Notes under the pieces: generated by a model
Databases searched by the model: none
The model's input: only the letters and a program-made list of their open reading frames with translations
What the model was told of the DNA's origin: nothing
Made by a program: the position numbers and the translations under genes
Assembly: GCA_001603075.1 (NCBI GenBank)
Contig: LVBB01000036.1
Location: forward strand, 1 to 64,000
Length of the DNA stretch: 64,000 nt
From: Phycisphaerales bacterium Planc_01
GTDB lineage: Bacteria > Planctomycetota > Phycisphaerae > Sedimentisphaerales > Anaerobacaceae
Reading direction: 5' to 3'
Shown here: piece by piece, positions 54,611-63,365 of the stretch
Layout: the number at the start of each line of letters is the position of its first letter
How positions within the stretch are numbered: the stretch's first letter is position 1

Positions 54611-55492
54611 TCAGACGACGAAGCGTTTCAGGACAGCCGCTGTATGCATGGCGATGAGCATCAGGTAGTCCAGATCGCCGAGCGTGTAGTGATCGTGAAT
54701 CATGGCGTTGTCGACGTAAATGACGCCGTAGCAGCCGCCGGGCCCGCAGATGGCCGCGATCAGGGCCGAGCGAATCCGCTCCTTCGATTCGAGGTCAGCA
54801 GCCACGCGGGGCATGACCACCGACTGGGCCCGCTCGACGGCCTGGTTGATCTTGTCGGCCAGCATCAGTTCGCCCAACTCCACCGGCTTGCCGTCGCGGC
54901 GTTTGCCCGCGTGGTACGTCATGGGTCCGCTGGGCTGCTCCCGCAGGGCGCACCATGTGTGAAACGCACTGAACTGCTGCAATGTGATGTTCAACAGCGT
55001 AACGAGCATCTCTTCGAGATTGACGGCCTTGCAGATCGCGTCGCAGGCCTGGGAGAAGTCGGAGAGCCTCTTGGCGGCCAGCCGCATCGCTGGGGCATGG
55101 CCGGCGTCCGGCTTACGCACTACGGTTTCGTGCATAGGCGTCGCCAGACCCGCTTCGAGATTCAGCGTATCCTCGAACTGCGCATTGTGGTCCGCCTGTG
55201 AACGCTCGTCCAAATTGACCTCTAAGGTGAACTCGGTGATGCGAATCGCGTCGCCCGTCTTGATCGGCGCCTTGGTGATCGCCTCCCCGTTAAGGTAGGT
55301 CTTGTTCGCCGAGCCAAGATCCTGGACCTCCCATCGGTCATCACCGTCACAGACGAGTACGGCGTGCTTCTTGGAAACCGTACGATCGGGAAGAAAGACG
55401 TGGTTGTCGGCGCCTCGGCCGATCTCGATAGGCCCTTGGGCGAATTGGTATTCTTTGGTTTCGCCGTCTTTTTGTTTGAGTACCAGACGCAT
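54611..55492 (-). CDS. FHA domain plus GAF-like domain protein
   Basis: FHA 'IEIGRGADNHVFLPDRTVSKKHAVLVCDGDDRWEVQDLGSANKTYLNGEAI'; C-terminal GAF-like 'ALIAAICGPGGCYGVIYVDNAMIHDHYTLGDLDYLMLIAMHTAAVLK'. Confidence 0.9.
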   Translation of the reverse strand: MRLVLKQKDGETKEYQFAQGPIEIGRGADNHVFLPDRTVSKKHAVLVCDGDDRWEVQDLGSANKTYLNGEAITKAPIKTGDAIRITEFTLEVNLDERSQADHNAQFEDTLNLEAGLATPMHETVVRKPDAGHAPAMRLAAKRLSDFSQACDAICKAVNLEEMLVTLLNITLQQFSAFHTWCALREQPSGPMTYHAGKRRDGKPVELGELMLADKINQAVERAQSVVMPRVAADLESKERIRSALIAAICGPGGCYGVIYVDNAMIHDHYTLGDLDYLMLIAMHTAAVLKRFVV

Positions 55493-55533
55493 CGTTTATA
55501 CCTCCGCATCCGGGTTCATATTGGGCTATGTGT

Positions 55534-55562
55534 ATTATCGTCGGTGTGGCACACCATGTCAA
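55534..55562 (-). promoter_or_regulatory. Near-consensus sigma70 promoter with palindromic operator candidate
   Basis: Minus strand TTGACA (55562-55557) - TGGTGTGCCACACCGAC (17 bp) - GATAAT (55539-55534); palindrome at 55543-55555; GGAGG RBS and ATG 55492 follow. Confidence 0.65.
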
Positions 55563-55628
55563 GGAAACATTTTTCCCAGGCCCACCGAGCCGGGACGTGG
55601 CAGGCCCTGATGAGACGACAACGGCTAA

Positions 55629-56660
55629 CTACTGCCCTTTGCGCGAGTTGCGTGAGCGATGCGCCCGGTAGCGATACTGATCGCCAACGACAGCCGCAAC
55701 GATGACACAGCCGGTGATGAGGCGTTTGGTGGATTCCTGGGCGCCGACCTGGGCCAAGCCTGTCGCGAGAACGGCGATGATCAGAACCCCAAAGAAGGAC
55801 CGGACCACCGAGCCGCGACCGCCCATCAGGCTGGTGCCCCCGATGACGACGGCGGCGATGGCCTGCAACTCAAACCCAATGGCCGTGTTGGGATTGGCCG
55901 ACGACATCCTGGCCGTCTGGATGACGGCGCCGACGGCCGCCAACAGGCCGCACAGAACGAATACCGCCAGCTTGTACGGACGCGGGTCGATCCCCGACAG
56001 TCGCACCGCCTCCTCATTCGTCCCGATGGCAATCAGGTATCGCCCGAACACGGTCCGCGAGAGGACCAGTTGGCCGCCTGCGACGATGAGGATCGCCAGC
56101 ACGAACGGCAGCGACAGGCCAAGGATCGCGGCGTCGGTGACCACCTCGACCGGCGCGCCGACGTAGATGGTGCGCGAGCCGGTCATCAGATAGGCCGCCC
56201 CACGCGCCGCTTCGAGCATCCCCAGAGTGACGATGAACGAGGGCAGGCGCCATCGAATGACGATCAGGCCGTTGGCCGCCCCGCAGGCCAGGCCCACCAG
56301 CAGGCACAGCCCGACCGCCGGCAACAGGGACAAGCCCCAGTTGACCAGCGCGATGCTCAGCACGGCGCTGGCCAGCGCCAGCACCGAACCGACGGACAGA
56401 TCGATGCCCGCGATGATCAGCACGAACGTCATCCCCACCGCCACCACCGTCGTATCCGGGATCTGATTGGCGATGGTGCGAAACGTCGTAATGGTGAAGA
56501 AGTTTCTGGCACTGATTCCGAAGACCGCGATGAGAAGGACCAGTGCCGCCACCATCCCAAGGTAGTCGGCCGCCAGCCGCCGGATCTCCACCTGCCTGCC
56601 CGCACTGCCTTCGTCCATACGACACACTCCACCCGTGCTGCCCGCGCCGCGCTGCATCAC
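55629..56660 (-). CDS. Sugar ABC transporter permease (RbsC-like), apparently orphan
   Basis: 'LIIAGIDLSVGSVLALASAVLSIALVNWG', 'GAANGLIVIRWRLPSFIVTLGMLEAARGAAYLMTG', 'GIDPRPYKLAVFVLCGLLAAVGAVIQTARMSSANPNTAIGFELQAIAAVVIGGTSLMGGRGSV'. Confidence 0.92.
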   Translation of the reverse strand: MMQRGAGSTGGVCRMDEGSAGRQVEIRRLAADYLGMVAALVLLIAVFGISARNFFTITTFRTIANQIPDTTVVAVGMTFVLIIAGIDLSVGSVLALASAVLSIALVNWGLSLLPAVGLCLLVGLACGAANGLIVIRWRLPSFIVTLGMLEAARGAAYLMTGSRTIYVGAPVEVVTDAAILGLSLPFVLAILIVAGGQLVLSRTVFGRYLIAIGTNEEAVRLSGIDPRPYKLAVFVLCGLLAAVGAVIQTARMSSANPNTAIGFELQAIAAVVIGGTSLMGGRGSVVRSFFGVLIIAVLATGLAQVGAQESTKRLITGCVIVAAVVGDQYRYRAHRSRNSRKGQ

Positions 56661-56722
56661 CCCATGCCGGTGACGAAGGACATCAGGATCGAATGCAGCC
56701 CGACCACACAGGCACGATGGCG

Positions 56723-57700
56723 TCAGCCTTTGACCAGCCAGATGTTGCGGAACTGGATGGGGTGGCCGTGGTCCTGTAACTGGATCGGTCCGGTCGGCTT
56801 TTGCTCGGCATTGGGGTTGGCCGTCGGGTGCGGAATCGCGACATTGTCGTGAATCTTCACGCCGTTGAGATAGGCCGTGATGCGGGCATGTTCCTTGACC
56901 GTTCCATCGCCGTTGAGGCGCGCGGCACGGAACTCAATGTCGTAGGTCTGCCACTGCTGCGGCGGCAGCGAGGCATTGACGTCAGGCCGCTTGACGCCGT
57001 ACAGACTGCCACAATCGCCGGAACTCTCGACCAAACCGAATGAGTCGAGGATCTGAACTTCGTACAGATCGTTGAGGAACACACCGCTATTGCAGCGGCC
57101 CTGACCGCGATTGAGCGGTTCGAGGGGCAGCCAGAACTCCAGGTGCAGGTGTTGGATGTCACCAAACCGCTCCTTCGTGGTGGTCGAGCCCTTGGCGACC
57201 TGCATCGTACCGTTGTCCAGGGCCTTCCACTCCTGATTCGTCCACGCACTGAGATCGGGCTTGGTCCCCTGCTTGTAGGGCAGCAGCACGACCGCTCCGG
57301 CGGGCGGTTCGAGTCCTTCCTTCGGGCTCTTGCGCACCACCTTATTCAGTTCAAAACGCGTCCCATACGCACTGGCCAGGGAAAGCTGTCCGTCCTTGAT
57401 CCGGCCGCTCCAGTGGTACCCGCCCGAACGTGAGCCAATCAGGGCCTCGAAACCGCTCCTGCCGGCGTACACCTCAATGGTCTCTCCCGCCCGGCCTGGC
57501 TCGTTGCTGACCGCCTCAATACGGACGCGGTAATGGTCCTCCCCCTCGGCCACGACAACCGCGGTCGCCGGCCTCTGTGTCATGCTGTCGGCATGAAAGG
57601 TCCCTGCATATTGCCCCATGAAAGGGTCTGCCCATCCAACCGAGGCGGTCAGAATCAGAAGCATGGGGAGGAGGGTTCGAATCGCGGCTTGTCCAGTCAT
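56723..57700 (-). CDS. DUF1080 (3-keto-disaccharide hydrolase-like) secreted protein
   Basis: 'LHLEFWLPLEPLNRGQGRCNSGVFLNDLYEVQILDSFGLVESSGDCGSLYGVKRPDVNASLPPQQWQTYDIEFRAARLNGDGTVKEHARITAYLNGVKIHDNV...GPIQLQDHGHPIQFRNIWL'. Confidence 0.93.
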   Translation of the reverse strand: MTGQAAIRTLLPMLLILTASVGWADPFMGQYAGTFHADSMTQRPATAVVVAEGEDHYRVRIEAVSNEPGRAGETIEVYAGRSGFEALIGSRSGGYHWSGRIKDGQLSLASAYGTRFELNKVVRKSPKEGLEPPAGAVVLLPYKQGTKPDLSAWTNQEWKALDNGTMQVAKGSTTTKERFGDIQHLHLEFWLPLEPLNRGQGRCNSGVFLNDLYEVQILDSFGLVESSGDCGSLYGVKRPDVNASLPPQQWQTYDIEFRAARLNGDGTVKEHARITAYLNGVKIHDNVAIPHPTANPNAEQKPTGPIQLQDHGHPIQFRNIWLVKG

Positions 57701-57786
57701 TGCTTGGGCTCCTTACTGCTTGAATAGATGGACGACGTCAACATGGTACCAAGCCGCCGCACCACGTCAAGCCTCCATCTCTTCCA

Positions 57787-58914
57787 TTATCGTCCGCCGG
57801 AGCGTTCGGCCAGAACCAACAGCCGCGCGGCAATGTCGGCGGCGGCGGCGGGCCGAGCCACGAGCCGGCAGGCGTCCGCCATCTCGCCTCGCGTGACATC
57901 ATCGGCCATCAACGCCTCCAGTTCCTCCCAGAGCCAGTCGGCGCGATCACCCGCATCCGCAACATCATCGACGATCACGGCCGTCCCCACCGCGACGAGC
58001 TTGCCTGCATTGCGGTACTGATGCCGGTCTTTGTGGTGTGGATAGGGCATACAAATGCTCGGAACGCCCGCCACCGCGTATTCGGCCACGCTGACAGCGC
58101 CGCTGCGTCCCACGAGCAGGTCGGCCGCCGCCAGAAGATCGGGCATCGCATCATAATAGCTGACCACCTTGTGGGCGATGCGGACGCCCTCGTAGCGACG
58201 TGCCACCTCGTCGAAGTTGTCCAGACCCGTCAGGTGGACGATCTGCCAGGCGGAGGCGAAGGCCTCCAGCCTGGGCAGGAGCATGCAAACCGCCTCATTG
58301 ATGCGCATAGAGCCGCTGGACGCACCCGTGATCAACAGGGTCTTCTTGCCTGGATCCAGCGACAGGGCCTCGATGGCACGCATCCGATCGGCCCGCGCGA
58401 ACCCGCTGCGCAGGGGACAGCCGACCACGGTGACACGCTCGCGCCGCGAACCGAAATGGCGTTCGCAGCCTTCGAACTGCGCGAAGATGTGGTCGGCCCA
58501 GCGGGCACTGAGCCGGTTGGCCCGGCCGGGCAAGATATCCACGTTGACCAGCACGACCGGAGCGCCGAGCCTGTGCCCCGCCATGCAAACGGGTGCGGCG
58601 ACGAATCCGCCGCCCCCGATGACGACGGGGTTGGGGCTGTCGGCGATCAACGCGCTTGCCTGGCGATAGCTCTGCCAGAACGTCCGCCAGAAGGTCACGA
58701 ACCGACGCGGGTCGAAGTACAGCCCCGTCGCGGGCAGCACCGTGTAGGGAAAAGCCGTCCCGTCCAGAATCCGCCTGTCCACTGCGCGCGTGCTGCATAG
58801 AAAGTGGATGCGCGCATCGGGCCGGCGATCGACGATCTGCTCGGCGACCGCCAGGGCCGGATAGATGTGTCCGCCCGTTCCGCCGCCGGCAAAGAAGATT
58901 GCGATATCACTCAA
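57787..58914 (-). CDS. murG: UDP-GlcNAc:lipid II GlcNAc transferase MurG
   Basis: 'IFFAGGGTGGHIYPALAVAEQIVDRRPDARIHFLCSTRAVDRRIL', 'VVIGGGGFVAAPVCMAGHRLGAPVVLVNVDILPGRANRLSA', 'GRSGAVSVAEYAVAGVPSICMPYPHHKDRHQYRNAGKL'. Confidence 0.9.
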   Translation of the reverse strand: MSDIAIFFAGGGTGGHIYPALAVAEQIVDRRPDARIHFLCSTRAVDRRILDGTAFPYTVLPATGLYFDPRRFVTFWRTFWQSYRQASALIADSPNPVVIGGGGFVAAPVCMAGHRLGAPVVLVNVDILPGRANRLSARWADHIFAQFEGCERHFGSRRERVTVVGCPLRSGFARADRMRAIEALSLDPGKKTLLITGASSGSMRINEAVCMLLPRLEAFASAWQIVHLTGLDNFDEVARRYEGVRIAHKVVSYYDAMPDLLAAADLLVGRSGAVSVAEYAVAGVPSICMPYPHHKDRHQYRNAGKLVAVGTAVIVDDVADAGDRADWLWEELEALMADDVTRGEMADACRLVARPAAAADIAARLLVLAERSGGR

Positions 58915-60131
58915 TGACAGCCTCCCTGCTGCTCACACCGTGTGGAACCCTGTCCGGCATCAGAATCGCCATCAGCGTCGCCGCGCACAACGGAATCGCC
59001 GCCGTCGGTTTGTGAGGCAATGTTGAGCAGCACCCCCACGGCCGCGGCCGACAGCAACATGCTCGTGCCGCCCGAACTGATGAAAGGCAAGGGAATCCCC
59101 TTCGTCGGCAGAACGACCGTCACGACGCCGATGTTCAGCGCCGCTTGAATACCGATCGTCAAGACGATGCCGGCCGCCAGAAGCCTGCCGAAGCGATCCC
59201 GGCAGCGCATGACAACGGCAAGGCCGAGGCCGACAAACAGGATGAACAGGCCGATGACCCCAATCGTGCCGACCAGGCCCAGCTCCTCTCCGACGATGGC
59301 GAAGATGAAATCCGTCGTATCTTCCGGCAGATGACCGTATTTCGAGATGCCATCGCCCAGCCCCTTGCCCCAGAAACCGCCTGAGCCAATGGCAATCAGC
59401 GACTGATTGGCCTGATAGACAACGTCGGGCCACTCCTCCGGGCGCAGAAAGGCCAGCAATCGCTTGATGCGATGAGGCGAATGGATCAGACCGGCAATCA
59501 GGCCGCCGGCGGCGAACGGCACCAGGGTCAGGACGTGCCACCACCGAACGCCGGCGATCACCAGGATCACAAGACTGATCATCGCAATAAAGGCCGCTGT
59601 GCCGAAGTCTTCGACGACAATGAGCCCGCAAACCAATCCGATCCCCAGACACAGCGGGACGAACCACGTCCAGTAGCGACGAACCCCCGGTCCCGACCTG
59701 GCGCAGACCGCGGCCAGTCCGAACACCATCGCCCATTTCGCCAGTTCCGACGGCTGAAAGCTGATGCTGACCGGCCCGACGGTCAGGCGCAGCCATCGCC
59801 GCGCCTGATTGATCTGCGTTCCCAACTGCGGGATCAGCACAACGCCCAACAGCACCACCGAAACGAATACCAGCCACGGCGAAGGGGATTTCCACCACCG
59901 TTCGCGAAGGCGAAACCATCGGTAGTCGATGCACGAGCCGACCAGCAGCACCACAACGGCCAGCGGAAAGAACATGATCTGCCGCAGCGCCGGAAACTCG
60001 TAGAACCGCTTGAGGTCGAACTCGTAGCCGAGATTCGCACCGGCCGAGAAGACCATCACCGCACCGATGCCCATCAGAAAGACGATCACCATGGCGATAT
60101 AGTCGGCCAGCCGGCTCTGCGAATCGTTCAT
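58911..60131 (-). CDS. ftsW: FtsW/RodA/SpoVE family peptidoglycan polymerase
   Basis: 'GTQINQARRWLRLTVGPVSISFQPSELAKWAMV', 'LVVEDFGTAAFIAMI', 'PTKGIPLPFISSGGTSMLLSAAAVGVLLNIASQ'; stop overlaps the murG start. Confidence 0.93.
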   Translation of the reverse strand: MNDSQSRLADYIAMVIVFLMGIGAVMVFSAGANLGYEFDLKRFYEFPALRQIMFFPLAVVVLLVGSCIDYRWFRLRERWWKSPSPWLVFVSVVLLGVVLIPQLGTQINQARRWLRLTVGPVSISFQPSELAKWAMVFGLAAVCARSGPGVRRYWTWFVPLCLGIGLVCGLIVVEDFGTAAFIAMISLVILVIAGVRWWHVLTLVPFAAGGLIAGLIHSPHRIKRLLAFLRPEEWPDVVYQANQSLIAIGSGGFWGKGLGDGISKYGHLPEDTTDFIFAIVGEELGLVGTIGVIGLFILFVGLGLAVVMRCRDRFGRLLAAGIVLTIGIQAALNIGVVTVVLPTKGIPLPFISSGGTSMLLSAAAVGVLLNIASQTDGGDSVVRGDADGDSDAGQGSTRCEQQGGCH

Positions 60132-60414
60132 AACATCATCAGTGGCAAACACTTGCCCAGCCATTACCTCATCTGGAGGTTGAGAAGCACATTCCCCAAT
60201 TTATCTTTTCGGCAAACCCGTGTTTCAATCTGCAAAAAAGACTGAGCTTATGCCGTCCGAATTCCCGATCCTGTGGGAAGACAGCGGCACTATTCGCCTG
60301 TTTCTCAGACCCGCCGGGGGAAATACAGCGTGGACGCCGCGTCGACAGACGCCGTCATGGGGCACGAGTGAATTGGGAGGAGACCCGAACTTCGAGAGCC
60401 GCTTGAGACAGAGC

Positions 60415-61224
60415 CTATAAGGGTGCTTCCTGCGGCGTGATGTCGATCATGTCCGGCCATTCGAGCCGGCCCAGAATCTCGCGGGCAAGGGCGGCGTATT
60501 CCGCCGCACCCCTGCTGTCCGGCGCATAGGTCTGAATGGCCTGACCCACACTGGGCGCCTCCGCCAAGGTGATCGTCTTGTGAACGACGGTGTCGAAAAC
60601 GAGCCGGCCAAAGAGACTCCGCATGCCCTCCTCCACCCGCTGGCTCAGCAGCGTTCGCCCTTCAACGAAGGTCAACACGAACCCCAGCGGCTTGACTAGG
60701 CACGGGTGAAACCGAGTGCGGATGACCTGGATCGTTTCGAGGAGTCGTTTGAGACCGTCGAGGGCAAAGAAATGTGCCTGGACCGGCACGATCACATTCG
60801 AACTGGCGGTCAGAGCATTGAGCATAACCAGGCCCAACGTCGAGGGACAATCGATCAGGCATACGTCGTACCAATCGGCGAGAGGCCGCAATTGCTCGCC
60901 GAGAATCAGCTCCTTACCGGGCGCGTTCTGCAACTCCGTCTCCACCGCGGTCAGCAACATATTGGCCGGAATCAGGTCGAGACCATCCATGCCGGTCGGT
61001 CTGGCAATGGACGTCACTGGATCGCCCGTCCCAACCAGGATATCGTAGACGCTCGCGCTCAGTTCGCCGGGCTCATACCCCAACCCGAGTGTGGCGTGCC
61101 CCTGCGGATCGCAATCGACCAGGAGGACCTTGTACCCCATCAGCGCAAAGGCTCCCGCCAGATTGATCGAGGTGGTCGTCTTGCCACACCCCCCCTTCTG
61201 ATTGGAAACCGCTATGATCTGCAT
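60415..61224 (-). CDS. ParA/Soj family ATPase
   Basis: 'IIAVSNQKGGCGKTTTSINLAGAFALMGYKVLLVDCDPQGHATLGLG', 'DVCLIDCPSTLGLVMLNALTASSNVIVPVQAHFFALDGLKRLLET'. Confidence 0.94.
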   Translation of the reverse strand: MQIIAVSNQKGGCGKTTTSINLAGAFALMGYKVLLVDCDPQGHATLGLGYEPGELSASVYDILVGTGDPVTSIARPTGMDGLDLIPANMLLTAVETELQNAPGKELILGEQLRPLADWYDVCLIDCPSTLGLVMLNALTASSNVIVPVQAHFFALDGLKRLLETIQVIRTRFHPCLVKPLGFVLTFVEGRTLLSQRVEEGMRSLFGRLVFDTVVHKTITLAEAPSVGQAIQTYAPDSRGAAEYAALAREILGRLEWPDMIDITPQEAPL

Positions 61225-61497
61225 CCCGCCTGTAGAATCGAGCCAACTGCCTCACTGGTTGAATCGACTCCGTTCAGCCGCTACCGCCCATCCATCGTCC
61301 TATTCTACCGCATCGCCCCCCCCGTATTCAAGCAAAAACCGAGTCGGCCGCGACTGCCACCCAGCCGTATTCCCATGCCGTCCCAGGGCCGTGGCCGAGG
61401 AAGTCCTTATGTCGCGTCGCAAGGTTGCCGATAAGACCCATGAACACGACGATTGTCCGTTATGGGACCTGTATATGCGTTGGAGATTGCCCTGATG

Positions 61498-61893
61498 CTC
61501 AAGGCAAAGGACATCATGAAACCGAACGTATTGGCCGTGACCATGGATACAGACATCTACCGGGCAATACGAACCATGGTCGAGAACAATGTTACCGGAC
61601 TGCCCGTGATCGACGACGACCGGGCCTTGGTTGGAGTCGTGACGGAGAAGGACGTCCTGAAACTCCTCTACGAGATCGAGGACCACCCCGGCAGGGTGGC
61701 CGACTTCATGACCACGCCGGTTGTCGCCTATGATCAAGACGACGACGTCGCGGCTGTTGCCGACGGTCTGGCGGCGCACCACTTCCGGCGCGTTCCCATT
61801 CTCCGCGACGGCCGACTCGTCGGGATCATCAGCAGGAAGGACATCGTCAAACGGATCCAGGAGCAGTGGCTCACGCAAAATGCCTCAGCATGA
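61498..61893 (+). CDS. CBS domain pair protein
   Basis: Two CBS repeats: 'AKDIMKPNVLAVTMDTDIYRAIRTMVENNVTGLPVIDDDRALVGVVTEKDVL' and 'VADFMTTPVVAYDQDDDVAAVADGLAAHHFRRVPILRDGRLVGIISRKDIVK'. Track start 61453 is an alternative. Confidence 0.92.
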   Translation, partial: LKAKDIMKPNVLAVTMDTDIYRAIRTMVENNVTGLPVIDDDRALVGVVTEKDVLKLLYEIEDHPGRVADFMTTPVVAYDQDDDVAAVADGLAAHHFRRVPILRDGRLVGIISRKDIVKRIQEQWLTQNASA

Positions 61894-61929
61894 CACGTGT
61901 TGTCCTGACGGCAACCGAAAGGGATCGAT

Positions 61930-62313
61930 ATGTATGAGACAAAGGCCATCATGTCAAGGGATGTCGTATCCGTTCATCCGGACACCCCTATCACCAAGGT
62001 CCTGGAACTGCTCGTCGAAAACGACATTACCGGCGTCCCCGTCGTCGAGTCTGACGGACAGCTTGTGGGGATCGTCACGGAGAAGGATATGATCGGAGTC
62101 CTCTTCGGACAGGAAACTCCCTCGGGAACCGCTCGAGACTACATGACCGAAGATGTCCTGAGTTTTGATGAGAACGACGACATCATTGCGGTGTGCGAGT
62201 GCCTGACTGCGAACCATCTGAGGCGTGTTCCCATTCTGGCCGACGGGCGACTCGTTGGCATCATCAGCCGAAGAGATCTCATCAAGTACATTATCGAACC
62301 CATCGGCCGCTGA
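61930..62313 (+). CDS. CBS domain pair protein (tandem paralogue)
   Basis: 'TKAIMSRDVVSVHPDTPITKVLELLVENDITGVPVVESDGQLVGIVTEKDMI...RRVPILADGRLVGIISRRDLIKYI'. Confidence 0.92.
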   Translation: MYETKAIMSRDVVSVHPDTPITKVLELLVENDITGVPVVESDGQLVGIVTEKDMIGVLFGQETPSGTARDYMTEDVLSFDENDDIIAVCECLTANHLRRVPILADGRLVGIISRRDLIKYIIEPIGR

Positions 62314-62654
62314 GCCGGCCCCACAAATCCTTCTGTGCCGCACCATCTCCCGTCTCGGCTGCACCTCGCATCGCCGGGTGCGGGCAATTCGTTTCCCGTC
62401 AAAATACGTAGTCTCCACAATTGACGAGGTTCCGCGCCAACATAGACTGAGCATCCGCTCTTAGGAAACAGCGATAGCGGATTGCGGGTAGGCTTCTCGG
62501 TCAGCCGCGAGTGGATCTCCTCAGATCGGGGACACAGTGCGAAGCTGGCCGTGAGAGCCACGAAGAACACCGTTGGACCGAGTTCATCGGGGCGGCAATC
62601 GCCAAGGATCGTGGCATGCGTTTCGGTCGCTCCGTTGAGATGAAAGGGGAATCC

Positions 62655-62972
62655 ATGGACGGATCGACGTCCGCTGCGGCGAAGGGTCCAGTACCAGATG
62701 ACAGCGCCCCCTCGGACAAGCAGAGCGGCAGCAATGTTGAGCGTTTCATTCGCGTCACATACGAGAAACTGCCGGCGCAGACCAAGGTCATCGTGGCACT
62801 CTTTTCGGCCTTGAACACCGTGACCACGTTGACGAAGGACTTCGAACTTCCCGATGCGTTGTGGCAATCCGTGCTCTTCAATGACTGCGGGCCCCTGGTC
62901 GGCGAATCCGAGGAGGTCAACTGGCTCAAAGGGGTCTGCGACGGGATATTGCTGGTAGCCAATCACGCGTAA
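62655..62972 (+). CDS. Hypothetical protein
   Basis: ATG 62655 with AAGGGG upstream; 'FIRVTYEKLPAQTKVIVALFSALNTVTTLTKDFELPDALWQSVLFNDCG'. Confidence 0.5.
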   Translation: MDGSTSAAAKGPVPDDSAPSDKQSGSNVERFIRVTYEKLPAQTKVIVALFSALNTVTTLTKDFELPDALWQSVLFNDCGPLVGESEEVNWLKGVCDGILLVANHA

Positions 62973-63365
62973 GTGCACGTTCGAGGCCGCCTGAGAGCTG
63001 TCTGACGCAAACAGGTCGGCCGTACGACGATTGGCACATTGCCGCTCCGGCCTCTGCACCAAACCCCGCCGCCGCGCGGGCGGGTCCCATCATGTCGCCG
63101 GCCGACCCCCTTGGTTCATCTATGGCCGCAGATCCTGCAATTGGCATTGGACAAAGACGCCCTCATCGCGCATAATGCAGGGTGCGTCGCGTTGGAGTCG
63201 CTCTGCGACCGTCCAGCATTTGCCGTCGGGTGATCCCTCCCGTGGACACGCAAGCGGACGGAAGCGACGACAGCGGGTTGCTTGGGCATGCTGGCGCCAT
63301 GCCACGGATGGGGTGGAGGAAAGCGTTGAGTTCGAGCGTTCGAGTTTCGTGTGAACGAGAGTTCC

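Noticed and set aside
57668-57690. ggttcgaatcgcgg, resembling a tRNA T-arm
   Set aside because: Lies in the signal-peptide region of the DUF1080 gene; no acceptor, D-arm or anticodon stem could be built around it.
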